A stretch of DNA of 64,000 bases from Blattamonas nauphoetae (Eukaryota > Preaxostyla > Oxymonadida): NCBI GenBank assembly GCA_033064195.1, contig JARBJD010000289.1, forward strand, positions 1 to 64,000. The letters are read 5' to 3'. The position numbers and the translations under genes are program-made. Shown one piece after another: positions 11,774 to 21,774 of the stretch; position 1 is the stretch's first letter, and every line of letters starts with the position of its first letter. The notes under the pieces are model-generated. The model was not told the origin of the DNA. It did no database searches and was given only the letters and a program-made list of their open reading frames with translations.

Positions 11774-12391
11774 TTATTGATTCGGAGATTCGTCGATGGA
11801 GTTCTTCTCTGTCTTTCCTCTCAAGTGAGGTTTTCTCTTTGCTCTAAACCATTCATCAAGTCTCGCTTTGTAAACTTTATCATCACCAATCACTCGATAG
11901 TGAAAAGGAATGTGTACTTTCTTGTACTCATCAATGAGTTCACAATTGTGCTTTCTCAGTTCGTTTTCAACAAACGATTGAGTGTAATGCTTACGCTTCA
12001 TCTTATGTGTTCTGACTCCTTTCATCCATTGTGATGGTTTGATTCTCCATTCAACTCCTTCATGAAGATATTTCACTACTGACTCTGATGTTTTGTATTC
12101 ACCAACGAGTTCACAATTCTCACTGTGTAGTGACTCAATGAATTTTTCTTTATTGCAACAGTTATCGAATCTGTGATACATATCGGGGTTCAGATGTGGT
12201 CTTGCTCCTTTAATGAAAGCAGGAATGTAAACTCGATAAATCTCATCAGGTTTATCTTCACTTGCGTAATCGAAAGTACCATGTGCCAAATATGAGGTTC
12301 CAGAACGATTCAGAACTGGTTCGGTGATTAGGATTAATTTTTCATTCTTTAGAGTCTCGTTAAGTTTGTTTGGTGTAAGCTGATTCGTCAT
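11774..12391 (-). CDS. Polinton-associated repeat protein of unknown function
   Basis: This 205-residue protein has at least two degenerate repeats. Each contains a cysteine-glutamate-leucine segment followed by EY, then a VEWRIKP-type or YKARL-type strand, then a basic segment with RPH/RTH and KRKHYTQSF. The same module occurs in the region 13132-13530, including the shared HYTQSF tail. No database family is recognised; the pattern is reminiscent of small nucleic-acid-binding repeat modules, which is a guess. It is preceded by the element-wide AT-rich start motif. Confidence 0.45.
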   Translation of the reverse strand: MTNQLTPNKLNETLKNEKLILITEPVLNRSGTSYLAHGTFDYASEDKPDEIYRVYIPAFIKGARPHLNPDMYHRFDNCCNKEKFIESLHSENCELVGEYKTSESVVKYLHEGVEWRIKPSQWMKGVRTHKMKRKHYTQSFVENELRKHNCELIDEYKKVHIPFHYRVIGDDKVYKARLDEWFRAKRKPHLRGKTEKNSIDESPNQ

Positions 12392-12700
12392 TTAATACAA
12401 AATAAAAAATCAGATAATAAAAAAATTAACGTTTGTTTTGTCAACGAATGAAAAAAACCCTTTAGATTTAAGCTCACTAAATGAGGTCTCTTTTTTGACT
12501 AAATAATTGAATTTGAACCCAAAAAAGGTATCCACCAAAATGCAAGAAAACAAGTATTATCCGGCATTTCGGAATCATAGCTGATTGTACTTTAAAAAAT
12601 AATACTCTGTTCAATCGGAATTGAATCACTATTCAGTTCCCAGTATTATAATTCCCGGACTAATTGCAATATAGGAGCCTATCGATATTCTTCTTCTATA

Positions 12701-13096
12701 CTACTTCTTGAACACTTGCTTTTTCAATTCAGTTTCGTTCACTCTTGGATTGGCTTTCATGTCTATGAGAATGATATTGTGATCCTCTTCATTCATCATT
12801 GCGTTGTTGTTCTGTTCATTCTGTTTCTGAATTAACTGTGCTTGTTCCATCTGTCGTCGATTTCTCACTTCATTCAGGAATTTCGGAATGTAGGCGGTAT
12901 TGAGTTGTGCAGTTGGATGAGGATTTCGATATCCAACATCTGGGTGTTGAAGCATGACCAGGAGAAATGAATAGTGATGTTGCTTGTTTGGGCTGTCAGG
13001 TTTGTATGTTCGACCATCAGTAAATGCAAATTGAGTGTTTGGAAATAGTTCTCTAACCTCTCTGATTTGTTCCTTCACTTTCCAGAGTTGTGTCAT
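12701..13096 (-). CDS. duplicate of the Polinton polymerase N-terminal segment
   Basis: This 131-residue frame is clearly similar to the first part of the polymerase that starts at 10979. Both share a REL/KQLFPNT-type start, a YSFLL/RSYLL segment, a QNE-N-N-A motif, and an MNEEDHNI...IDMKA...NETELKKQVFK block. It stops where the polymerase continues. It could be a fragment left by a second Polinton copy or a tandem duplication inside this one, and it may not encode a working protein. It lies between the two repeat-module regions. Confidence 0.55.
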   Translation of the reverse strand: MTQLWKVKEQIREVRELFPNTQFAFTDGRTYKPDSPNKQHHYSFLLVMLQHPDVGYRNPHPTAQLNTAYIPKFLNEVRNRRQMEQAQLIQKQNEQNNNAMMNEEDHNIILIDMKANPRVNETELKKQVFKK

Positions 13097-13131
13097 TTAC
13101 TACGAATTAAAAAAATAAAAAATAAAAAAAG

Positions 13132-13530
13132 TTGAGTGATTATTTTGACTTCCTCAAATGTGGCTTCTTCTTTGCTTTAAGCCAGGAATCTAGTCGCACT
13201 TTGAAGACTTCAGTTCCACCAATTTCTCGATATGTGAATGGAGTCAGAACTTGTTTGTACTCACCAACAAGCTCACAGTTGTACTTCCTCAGTTCATTCT
13301 CAACAAAACGATTGAGTGTAGTGTCGACGTTGTGACATGTGTGGTCTGTTTCCTTGATTCCACAACTTTGGTTTTATCCTCCACTCAACACCTTCATGAA
13401 CATAGATTACTGGGATATTATGTCTGACATACTCAGAGACAAGTTCACAGTTCTCTTCTTTCATTGACTGAATCAAAGCTTGCTTGACTTCTGTTCGACG
13501 TTTTTCGTATGTAGTATTCACTGTTGTCAT
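13132..13530 (-). pseudogene. second copy region of the Polinton repeat-module gene
   Basis: This minus-strand region carries the same module as 11774-12391, with CELVSEY, a VEWRIKP strand, a basic segment with RPHMSQRRHYTQS, and a further CELVGEY-like unit toward its end. It has the AT-rich motif before its start. It looks broken. Together with 12701-13096 it suggests that the right end of the element includes duplicated material. Confidence 0.4.
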
Positions 13531-13754
13531 TTAATACAAATTAAAAAATAAAAAAAATAAAAATGAAATGTGAAGTGAAGTGTTGAGAACTTTTTATTTT
13601 TTGTTCCCTGTTGTGCCAGCTTTCATCTTGCTTCTTTCTTTTTTGTTTCTTTCTTCTTTGTTTCATTTTTTCATTCATTCATTCAATTCATTCTTTCATT
13701 TTTCAATCATTCAATCATTCATCATTCAATTTTTCAAGTTTGTATGATTGTACC

Positions 13755-14022
13755 ATGAGACAACCCGATACTCCTTTGGGGATCATTCTATCGTGATCCT
13801 ACTCAATGACTACTGCTGGCGAATTCCTTGAAGGGCTAAGGTATTGGGGGGGCATGATTTACGGTCACATTCAAGTGATGCCCACAGTGAACCCCCGGGG
13901 ACAGCCTCCCAGCTCGTCCCGCTCCAATCCAACCTTCAATTCGTTCTACGCATTAGCCACGAGGGCACCATTTTGCCTGAGTATCAAGGGAAATTACGTC
14001 GAGGTATCATACTTCAACTTTT
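13755..14022. repeat. hairpin-rich noncoding repeat, copy 2
   Basis: Second copy of the repeat at 11165-11440. It keeps the perfect GGATCA/TGATCC stem (about 13780-13799), the CACATTCAAGTGATGCCC block and the GGGCACCATTTTGCCTGAG block, while the sequence between them has diverged and is more GC-rich here. It sits just outside the last Polinton reading frame and may mark the element boundary. Confidence 0.5.
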
Positions 14023-14024
14023 TT

Positions 14025-14210
14025 GGAAATTTTGAAATTTTTGAATTTTTGAATTTTTTGAATTTTTTGAATTTTTGAATTTTTTGAAATTTTCCAAAGT
14101 ATTTTTTTTTGAATTTTTTTTTGAATTTTTTTTTTGAATTTTTGAATTTGTTTTAAATTTTTGAAATTTTTTTGGCATTTTGAAACTTTTTTATTTTTTT
14201 TTGAAATTAA
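14025..14210. repeat. low-complexity T-rich tract (TTTTTGAA units)
   Basis: A degenerate array of TTTTTGAATT-like units runs for almost 200 bases. It is simple-sequence DNA without coding sense on either strand. It joins the Polinton side to the tRNA-like sequence at 14214. Confidence 0.8.
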
Positions 14211-14213
14211 GAT

Positions 14214-14286
14214 TGCCCCTCGCCTGAATCGAACCACCCCCTAGAAACGGGTAGACACTGGAACATACCCACTGAGCTACTAGCTC
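14214..14286 (-). tRNA. tRNA-like sequence (degenerate)
   Basis: On the minus strand the sequence contains TAGCTCAGTGGG, a perfect match to the internal A box, and GGTTCGATTC, a near-perfect B box, at tRNA spacing. I could not form a convincing acceptor stem or T stem, so it is more likely a tRNA pseudogene or the head of a tRNA-derived SINE than a working tRNA. Confidence 0.35.
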
Positions 14287-14364
14287 CTGAAAATGTTAGT
14301 TTCGACCTGTGCCTTATATCTCGAATGTTCAGATCTGTTATATATTCCTTTGATTGTCCACCTA

Positions 14365-14596
14365 TCTACCCTCGTTAAAAAGCATGGATTTATCACGGGA
14401 ACGACTTTTCTACCCCCGTTAAAAAGCACGACTTTTTCTCGTCAGCGATTTTTTCAAAATAAGTTAGATTTTCCTTTTTAACTTTTTACCCCAGTTAAAA
14501 AGCATGCCTTTTTTACGGGAGCGATCTGCTAAATCTTAATTCTTGGTCACTTGTTACCCTCGTTAAAAAGCATGACTTTTTCACGGGAGCAATTTT
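14365..14596. repeat. four tandem hairpin units with GTTAAAAAGCA core
   Basis: Four spaced units share the core ACCC-CGTTAAAAAGCATG followed by CTTTTT and ACGGGAGCGA-like sequence. Within each unit the left arm (CCC-CGT-AAAAAG) can pair with the right arm (CTTTTT-ACGGG), so each unit is an imperfect hairpin. No coding sense. The function is unknown. Confidence 0.55.
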
Positions 14597-14696
14597 TGCT
14601 ATATATTGAATTTATTGACAAAGTTTTCAAATTTTAAATCTGCTATAGTGTCTTTTTTTCGGGTATAAAGTTTCTGATTTTCCGGGATAATTTCAG

Positions 14697-14782
14697 GACC
14701 GGATAGTCTAGTGGTAATGGTGAGTGCACGCACTACTACTACTAAGCTGAAGGTCCTAGGTTCAATTCCTGGCGGAAGCATT
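14697..14782 (+). tRNA. tRNA-like sequence (degenerate)
   Basis: TAGTCTAGTGGTAATGG resembles an A box/D arm of the Gly/Asp type. CTAGGTTCAATTCCTGG forms a proper T arm (five-base stem, seven-base loop) that contains a perfect B box. The acceptor stem does not pair well and the middle is repetitive (ACTACTACTACT), so this is probably a tRNA-derived repeat or pseudogene. Confidence 0.35.
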
Positions 14783-15304
14783 TAATTTCACATATCACTG
14801 CCCTTTGGCATGGTCTAGGCCCTTGGCAAGACCAACGTACGTCTCCGGAACTCAAACCGATTAAAATGAGTTCCGATGCCGGTCTAAAAGGGACCGATGA
14901 GAAGGGTCGCAACCTTCGGAACCTTGAAAAAATACACCAGCTTCCGCCAAAATCAAGGTTTTTGCTTTTTTGAAAATTTTTGAAATTATGCTTCAACTTG
15001 AAAGTTTGAAGTAACTGAACTCTGGAAGAGAATATTTCTCTAAGATTGACAACTTTCTGAAATGAAAATGACTTTTACTTCAAGTATTTTCTGAATGGTC
15101 AATCGGCATGGAGAAAAAGCTATAGTAGTCGAGTCTAAGGAGTGGGGGTTCCCAATTCGTCTTCTATACTACTAGTCATGAACTGAAGGCGAAACTTCTG
15201 TGATATAGTCTGACGCGGGCACAGGATCAACACTCGACTCTACAAGGTTGTGAAAGGGGAAGAAGGAGATACCTTCGAAGAAACAAAGATCGTGCGTGTC
15301 ATGA

Positions 15305-15733
15305 TCAGTTAAAAGTGATGACAATGAAGATGATTCGAGTTTCACTGGGAAAAATTAGTAATAATGAGACAATACATTGTCGAGTCTGATTTAGAGATGA
15401 TGGAGTCGAATTCTCATATAAAAAAGCGTAGAGGACCTTCACTCCTAGAATTTTGGGCTGTTTTGAAGAGAAACAATTTCTTGTATTGTACGGTGTTGGA
15501 ATAAAACGAAGGGTTGATGATCTTCGTTTTGCCCACTTGAATTGAGGCTTGGACATCATGTCTGGGCAATATTGTTTTAATCTCCGAAATGGAATTGCTG
15601 AAGCAATTGCTGCTCGTAGTCCAACTCTTTCGTTTGGAGTCAGGTTCTGTTGAAATTCATTTAGATTAGAAAGGAGTGAAAGGAGATCGTTCCTGACCAA
15701 ATATTCAGGAGAAGAGTCGTCGGAATTGTCCAT
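15305..15733 (-). CDS. hypothetical protein
   Basis: An open frame of 142 residues from the ATG at 15733 (MDNSDDSS). The middle is helical (around NERVGLRAAIASAIPFRRL) and a basic segment (FKWAKRRSS) follows. I recognise no domain. It is flanked by AT-rich sequence with no clear partner gene. The frame extends upstream without a stop, so the true start is uncertain. It may be a decayed element protein. Confidence 0.3.
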   Translation of the reverse strand: MDNSDDSSPEYLVRNDLLSLLSNLNEFQQNLTPNERVGLRAAIASAIPFRRLKQYCPDMMSKPQFKWAKRRSSTLRFIPTPYNTRNCFSSKQPKILGVKVLYAFLYENSTPSSLNQTRQCIVSLLLIFPSETRIIFIVITFN

Positions 15734-15839
15734 AGGATTGATAGAAACGATGATATTGTGAGTTTTAGAAACGAGAGAAAAAAGGTGGGTTGATCGACAC
15801 AGACTACGATCTAATGAAAAGATAACGTTTTGCCCCAAA

Positions 15840-16695
15840 AAAGAGCTTGATTGGACTGAAAGAAGTGTATTGAAACAAGAAAATGGAGAGGGTCATTCTG
15901 AGCAAATGGGGCTCAATTTCATCACACTTTCTCCTTCATTCTTCGTGCTATCTTCTCCTGCATTCCCTTCGTAACAAGTCAAGATTTCTCACTCTTTCTT
16001 GTTGTTGGTCGCTGCCTCGTCTTCAGATGTGAGGGTGAGTGATTTTGTGGAAGCGGAGAAGTGGGGACATTCGAGCAATCCGTGTTCGTCTCCTCTTGTT
16101 GGATGGAATACCTGACAAATGGAGGTGTATGGAGATGTGTTCGGAAGTCAGAATCCGCAACGCCAGCTCTGTCCTCCACTGCTAGCAGGAACAACGAGAA
16201 GTGAGTGGTGAACTCGCTATGCATCGCACATACCAGAGACGGAAGAGGGGATGATTAACTCACAGGGTGATGTGTGAGTCGACGGGAATGGTGAGGTGCG
16301 AGAAGGATTGCTCCTACGATGATGGTGGAGGAGCGATAATGGTGAGGACAGGATCTAAGATGGATGTTAAGAAGACAATCAGAGTGGCTGAGATGGTCTG
16401 TCGAAGAAGATGGAAGATGGAGTGGAGAGAAATCTGAACGATGAGCTTTGGATTGTTGGGGAACTGCTGGTTTCGAATGTTGAAACAAGAATGTGGCTGA
16501 CAGAACGTTCGCAGGGATGGATGGCCGGGCAGCATGGAAGAAGGGTGGGAAGGCAAGAGGAGAAGTGGAGAGCGGGAAGAACTGTCGGGTTATGGACTGA
16601 AGGATGGGGGTGTGGGAGAAACATTGAGTCAATTCCTTCGTTCCTTTCTCCAATTTGGTGTTCCATTCCTCTTCTTCGTGCAGCTTCCCTCCTCA
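15840..16695. other. no supported gene
   Basis: Overlapping open frames exist on both strands because the sequence is GC-rich and stop-poor at 16.3-16.7 kb, but none has coding-like composition that I can defend. No RNA gene or repeat was recognised. Confidence 0.4.
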
Positions 16696-16699
16696 GACC

Positions 16700-17322
16700 A
16701 TGTCGTCCCAGCGGGAACTGGGTCGAACCCAAGCCAAGAACGAGCTTCCTCCTCCGATCGAAGACGACTCCGTCAAAGACCGTCCCATCGTCCACACCGA
16801 ACGCCTGCAGGCTATCCTCTCGAACTCCACCGGCGTCCTCGCCTTCATTCGGAGTTACGGAGGCGGTGTCTCGGAGTTGCGGTCGGAGTATTTCTTGAAA
16901 AGGGCCGACTACGCTCGATTTGTGGCAGATGTGAATGTCTCGAGCCGCTTCCACTACCCCGTCACCGACGTGAACGAGATCTTCTTCGCTGTGGAGAAGA
17001 GTCAGGAGACGGAGGTGACGTTTGCTGTTGTCTCCAACATCGTGTGGACGACGCTCTTCCGGGCATCTTCAAAGAGGAGAAGCAGAAGGAAGCTCCAACA
17101 GACGCTGCTGTCCCAGCAACGCCGTCGAAGAAGAGATCGGCCTCCGCAGGGAGAACCACAGCAACCGCCACTCGCACCCCGACCATCGCGAAAACTACAG
17201 CAGCTGTCACAAGAACACCCACGAAGCAGGTTCCCAAGTCACCATCTTTCCACCTCTCTCTGTCTTCCGCACCCGCTCCAGTATCTCTCACAGCTGATCC
17301 TGACGTTCTACCTGCTCTCTAG
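16700..17322 (+). CDS. hypothetical protein, frame change or 35-nt intron near 17040-17075
   Basis: From the ATG at 16700 (MSSQRELGR) about 115 codons read as a plausible globular protein with an acidic start and a helical middle (ELRSEYFLKRADYARFV). The frame then changes to one encoding a low-complexity alanine/threonine/lysine-rich tail ending at 17322. A GT...AG segment of 35 nt at about 17040-17074 would join the two frames, consistent with the tiny introns seen elsewhere here, but a frameshift is also possible. The last 90 bases lie in the dispersed repeat that begins at 17232, so the natural C-terminus may have been replaced. Family not recognised. Confidence 0.35.
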
Positions 17323-18022
17323 TCACTCTCCGAAGTTGCGATGATAAGCCATCTAATGCAGCAGAGCCAACTGTACACAGAATGTTTGGAGTGATTGGTG
17401 GTGGACGAGATTGTCCGCGTCGCAGTTCTCTATGAATGACACGTGTCCCTCTGTGTGCGGGAAGACACAGTGTTTGCCTTCCTCAGACTGGACTAACGAC
17501 GCTCCGGCAAACATCAACTCAGCATTCTCTTCCACAAGGCATATCACACTCCTCGGTCCTCACATGTGCCTCACATCTTTCCAGCTACCACTTTCCACTA
17601 CCTCCTCCAGGCGTCAGCGATTCGACTTGTTCTGGAGAAGAGAGAACCAATACTGCTTGTGGACGACAAGGAACATGAAGCGGCAGTCTGATAGCGTAGA
17701 TGATTGAGATCCCGTCGCCGGTGTCGCAACAGCTACTGTTTGTTGTTTCGAGCGGGTGGGCTCATGGAGGAAGAGAAGAGTGGCTGGACAGAAACGATCA
17801 GCTCTCCATTCTGCCCCTGCTCTTCATGGTGAGGGTATTGTCCTCCAGTCTGGCTGTGATTGTTTCGTTCTTCCACTGGGTGATGTCATGTGGATTGTTC
17901 GAGATCTCAATCGGAATTGCGCGTCCCGATTTGGAGAAGACGAAAGACAACGACGGGAACTGTCCTGCGCAGATGGTGGGACAGCGACCAGGGCTTCGTA
18001 AATCTGTACACGGGCGAGTTCA
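17232..18022 (+). repeat. dispersed repeat D, oldest copy
   Basis: Similar, with scattered substitutions and an internal length difference, to 33651-34511 and 63257-64000. In the copies at 33 and 63 kb one frame (VVDEIVRVAVLYE, later TSAIRLVLEKREPTLLVDD) reads like decayed coding sequence interrupted by stops, so the repeat probably derives from a host gene. No domain recognised. Confidence 0.7.
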
Positions 18023-18265
18023 GTGACGTGAACTAGCAGCTGGAGACGGCGATCGATCCACCCGTCACTTTCACAAAGTTCACAGGAGCTTATGCCAAGT
18101 TGGTGATGAAATCCATCGTGCTCAATGTCAGTTTCCCACTCGTCACCGTGATCGCCAAATTCACTGACAGTGTGATGGTGTGGCGAGTCGAATCAGAGCT
18201 GATCGTTGCTGTGATGTCAGACGAGATTGGAGCAGAAATCGCCGAGTTGGATCTGACATTCACCT

Positions 18266-19078
18266 TCATGTCACTTCCTGCCAAGTTCGAGAAGCCAGTC
18301 GAGACAGTCTCGATTGTGGTGTGGTCATTGCAGAAGGAAATTGAGCGGACGCGAAAGAGGGAGTGACACCAGAATCACAAGCAATGAAAATATCTACTCC
18401 CTTCCCTGAGGATCCGATCGATGATCCAGAGAACGACGATCCACTCAGCGAGAAGGCAGATGTGGTCACAGACGACAACTGCGACAGATCGAGAACGATC
18501 GCTCCTCCATTCTCTGTCGATGAGCAATCAGTGAAGACAGCAGAGATCGTCGCTGTTCCACCTGTCAGGAGGACCACTTCAAGTGCTCCTCCATTTGCTG
18601 CAACACAGTTCTCGAATGTGGACGAGGTGAGGCTCAGCTGGCCGGTCATTGAGAGCTTGGCTCCCTTTCCTGTTTCTGAAGTGGTCGAGGATGCTTTAAA
18701 AGACGCTGATGCGACGACGAGGGAAGCGGTCGATGTGATCGAAACGTCGACAGAGCGAGTCAGGCTTGTAGTTCCTCCAATGAACGAAGGAGAGATGGAC
18801 AGGGCTGCTATGGATGAAGTCGTGACTGAGATTAGAGTGTTGGTTGTTGTTGGAACTTTGAAGACATTGCTGAAATCGTTCTCCTTCGATGGATCTTCGT
18901 CGGGTGCTTCGTCAAGTGAGATCACGAAGAAGTACGGAGAGGTGTCTGAAGGGGAGAAGGATGTATGTGAATGGACAAACGAGGCGATCGAGCCGTTCTG
19001 AGGCAGAGGGAGGATGTTGAGATGCTGATCATTCGGAAGATCAAGTTGATCGCACTGGATGCGAGCGCAGTTCTTCAT
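18266..19078 (-). pseudogene. beta-helix surface-protein fragment (Pmp-like repeats)
   Basis: About 270 residues with the repeat pattern of right-handed beta-helix proteins: STFENC, ANGGAL, FTDCSSTENGGAI, SGSSFSGSSIG. Runs of serine/threonine and alternating small hydrophobic residues fill the gaps. Such proteins are expanded at the surface of several metamonads. There is no signal peptide, and no membrane anchor was seen, so this looks like an internal fragment or relic of a larger gene. A similar relic lies inside the hAT-like element at 21775-24329. Confidence 0.6.
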
Positions 19079-19079
19079 G

Positions 19080-19765
19080 ATGAGGACGCCGTTATTGGAT
19101 TTTGGGGCATTAGCGAGGCAGAAATCTCTATATAACCACTTGTTAAGAACACTCTTTCAAGTATTTTTGCACGGCAAGCAGAATAAACGGTCAAGTCGGA
19201 GTGTGGGACGTGTTTTCAGATTTGATGTCGGTGATCGCATCTCCAAGAGAGAATGTTATGAGAAAATAAAGAAAAAAGAAAGGGAACAAACCAGAAGTGA
19301 CAGAGCAGCAGGTCCTATGCCCGTGTTCATCAACTTCATGAAGATTCGCGGTCTTGATCGTGATTGTGAATCAAAGATGCCAGAGCAAATCTACTGAGAT
19401 AAAAGTCAGAGAAAGCGAGAAAGAAACGAATTTTGAGAGGGATAGAAGGAAGAAACGTGTCCGTAAGTCCAATCTCCACCAAGATCAGTGTTCACGATCT
19501 TGATCATGAGAATGAGAATCCTGAGTCGATCGGAATGGAGAAAATTTTGAGAAAGAGAGAGAAAATGACACGATGAGTAAAGGATTCACTTCTATATTGA
19601 GTTATCTCCCCTCCTTAGTTTGTGGGTTTGTTAAAAAAATTGGATAATGGGCAAGATCATTCATTTCTCTTGAAAACGTCACATTTTTAACTTCTCCCTT
19701 CAAAAAACAGTTAGTAATGATGAACGCAATAGTTTATGAAAAATAGTGAAAATAAAAAAATATTC
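19080..19765. other. no supported gene
   Basis: AT-rich, stop-rich sequence without a coding frame. The only partial regularity is a weak similarity between the segments around 19340 and 19490 (GTTCA...GATCTTGATC). Confidence 0.4.
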
Positions 19766-19843
19766 AAGAAGGGAATTGAACCATAAACCCCCAGTCGTAC
19801 ATTTAGCAATTTAGTCGTACATGTAGTAAAGCCCCTTTTGTGT
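19766..19843 (-). tRNA. tRNA-like repeat (degenerate), family with 36391-36465
   Basis: The minus strand carries GGTTCAATTCCC (B-box type) and ends that can pair (AAGGG with CCCTT). It resembles the sequence at 36391-36465 throughout, including TTGCTAAA and the GGGCTTT start. Two diverged copies with the same tRNA-like plan suggest a tRNA-derived SINE rather than a functional tRNA. Confidence 0.35.
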
Positions 19844-20768
19844 GGCTTCGTCCAAAAGATCCTCGACCAGTGAGGGAGAGGATCAACATTGGGAGTGGGA
19901 AGACAATGTTGGTGGCCTTCTTCGGCATCAACTTCACTTTTTTCAGATTGATACCCAGAGGCAAAGGGATTCCAGCACAAGTCTTTGTCGAGGATATTTT
20001 GGATAAAATGGAGGACGACATCGTGATGCAGGATTCTTTCAATCTCGACAACTTTGAGCACTGTCTCCACGTTGACAACGCACCATGCCATAATTCAAAG
20101 CTTGTTCGAAAATATCTCGAAACGTCTCTATTCACGAAAATTTCCCACCCCCCATACAGCCCAGATCTCGCCCCGTGCGATTTCTGGCTGTTTGGGGAGT
20201 TGAAGATGCGACTCAAGGGAATTCACGTTTAATCAGATGCGGAATTGACCAAACACATCACTTCATTTATGGCCGAACAAACGACTGAAAAACGAATTCG
20301 AATCTTCGAGAACTGGATTCGAAGATGTGAACAGGTGGTTGAGGATCAAGGAGAATACATCTGACGATCGCACTTTATACTATTTTTCTTTCCTCATTGT
20401 ATTTGAGCAGGCTTGATTCATCTCGTTTTTGAATCACTATCTCACTCACATTGGGACCGACCATCATCATTTTACTTTTTCTCACTACACAAGAACGTTG
20501 ATCGAAGCAACATCTGCCCAAAATGATTCTAATCCACTCATGAAGGAGATGGTTGGTTTATTTCATGCTGTATCACTTCTTCGTAGAGTTCTCACATTGT
20601 GACTCGAGTCGTCAATCTCGTTCTCGAGATTCTGACATACGAACATTGGATTGAGAATGCAATTCACAGACAGAAGTGTACTAATCAACTAAAACAAGGT
20701 GAAATGATGTGAGAACAACATGTTTCCCGATGGGAAACGTCGCCCAAGTTTTCACTGATCACCCTGTA
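19838..20768 (+). mobile_element. mariner-type transposon relic
   Basis: The frame from 19840 to 20362 is the C-terminal half of a mariner transposase: HVDNAPCHNSK with the second catalytic aspartate, then HPPYSPDLAPCDFWLF with the third, a D34D-type arrangement. An in-frame TAA at 20230-20232 interrupts it and the part with the first aspartate is missing. Downstream, TTTTCACTGATCACCCTG at about 20747-20764 followed by TA looks like the right terminal inverted repeat with its TA target. No matching left end was seen, so the copy is 5'-truncated and dead. Confidence 0.75.
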
Positions 20769-20984
20769 TATAATATGAAGAAAATTGTGGCATCAAAAGT
20801 AAAAAGTCCACATCAACAAAAACTGATTTATGTAATATTCCAGCTGTGAGCAGAAAAAAAAGTTCTTTCAAAAATATCCATATAAATTTCTAACTAGTTT
20901 GTGGACATGTGGACTTGTGGACCCGTGAACCTCCCAAAAAAAAAATAAATCAAAATCTCCCATTTTTGCATTGACACAATGACA

Positions 20985-21375
20985 CCAATCCTCTTTGTAT
21001 TCATACATCAATTCCCAACACCAATGCATCCCCCATCAATGTCCACCAATCAATGCCCACACAACAATGTCCACACAACAATGCCCACACAACAATATCC
21101 TTCACCAACTCACAATCACTTATTTCACGTTCAGCCACATCAATGCCACCTCAACAATGTCCACACAACAATGTCTCCTCAATCATGTCTCTTCACCAAC
21201 CTACATATTCACTCATGTCACGTATTTCAACATCAATGCCTCAACATCAATGCCACTCATCAATGCCACTCAACAATGCCACTCATCAATACCACCCATC
21301 AATATCCCAACATCAATATCCTTACATCAATGCCCACTCATCAATGCCTCCTTCACCCCTCCCAATCTCTTCATC
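20985..21375. repeat. degenerate tandem repeat (CAATGCC/ACAACAATG units)
   Basis: A run of short units built on CAACAATGCC and CATCAATGCC spans almost 400 bases. Three overlapping frames are open only because the repeat lacks stops. I treat it as a minisatellite-like array. Confidence 0.75.
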
Positions 21376-21550
21376 TATGCCCAATCATCCTTGTCTCTTC
21401 ACTTATTTTCCCACACCCATCTTTTCACCTATGCCGAATCACCCTTGTCTATGCCACCTCTTTCCCTACACTTATCCTTATCAACTACTCAACCACCACC
21501 CTTTATCTCTTTGACGGGCCAAAAAATCCTATGTTGATCAAAAAAAGAAA

Positions 21551-21625
21551 GGACGCAGTGGGGATTGAACCCGCGTCCAATCGTTAGCAAGCAGGGCAAA
21601 CACCGGTTGTGCCAAGCACGCGTCC
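21551..21625 (-). tRNA. tRNA-like gene or tRNA-derived repeat
   Basis: The 75-base minus-strand sequence has a seven-pair acceptor-like stem (GGACGCG with TGCGTCC, one G-T pair), a T arm GCGGG-TTCAATC-CCCAC with one mismatch, a perfect B box (GGTTCAATCC) and a perfect A box (TGGCACAACCGG). The A box lies about four bases later than usual and the anticodon stem has a mismatch, so I cannot assign an anticodon safely. It is the best tRNA candidate of the window, but it may be a pseudogene or SINE head. Confidence 0.4.
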
Positions 21626-21774
21626 GACCGTTCTCCAAAAATTACAGTGATACGTGATAATAGGGATAGGATCTCATTTTTGATGCAAACCAAGGTGTTC
21701 TTTTCTTCTTCAACTGAATAATAAAATGATATGGGGTCCATTTTTCGAGACTCAACACCCCTTTTTTATTTGCT

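Larger units (their letters stand above)
1..13560. mobile_element. Polinton/Maverick element, partial, broken fossil
   Basis: A block of AT-rich genes, nearly all on the minus strand, includes a packaging ATPase, a retroviral-type integrase and a protein-primed family B DNA polymerase. This gene set defines Polintons (Mavericks). A capsid-like region lies next to the left edge, so the left terminus and probably more genes are outside the window. Base composition changes sharply at about 13.5-14.2 kb, where host-like sequence begins. No long terminal inverted repeat was recognised inside the window. The element looks broken, with about three to six interruptions, yet several genes remain open over their full length, which suggests a moderately recent insertion. 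The block at 11.7-13.5 kb partly duplicates the polymerase front end and could be a piece of a second copy. Confidence 0.85.

Noticed and set aside
11165-14022. Fragments of small-subunit rRNA
   Set aside because: The GGGCACCA...GCCTG block faintly recalls a conserved rRNA segment, but neighbouring universal motifs are absent in both copies.
16380-16955. Long minus-strand and plus-strand frames before 16700
   Set aside because: They overlap on both strands in GC-rich, stop-poor sequence, have biased composition and no domain; the minus-strand frame over 16700-16950 is a shadow of the plus-strand gene.
20985-21540. Three overlapping plus-strand proteins rich in Thr/Asn/His/Pro
   Set aside because: All three frames are open because of a short tandem repeat without stops; the composition follows the repeat, not a protein.
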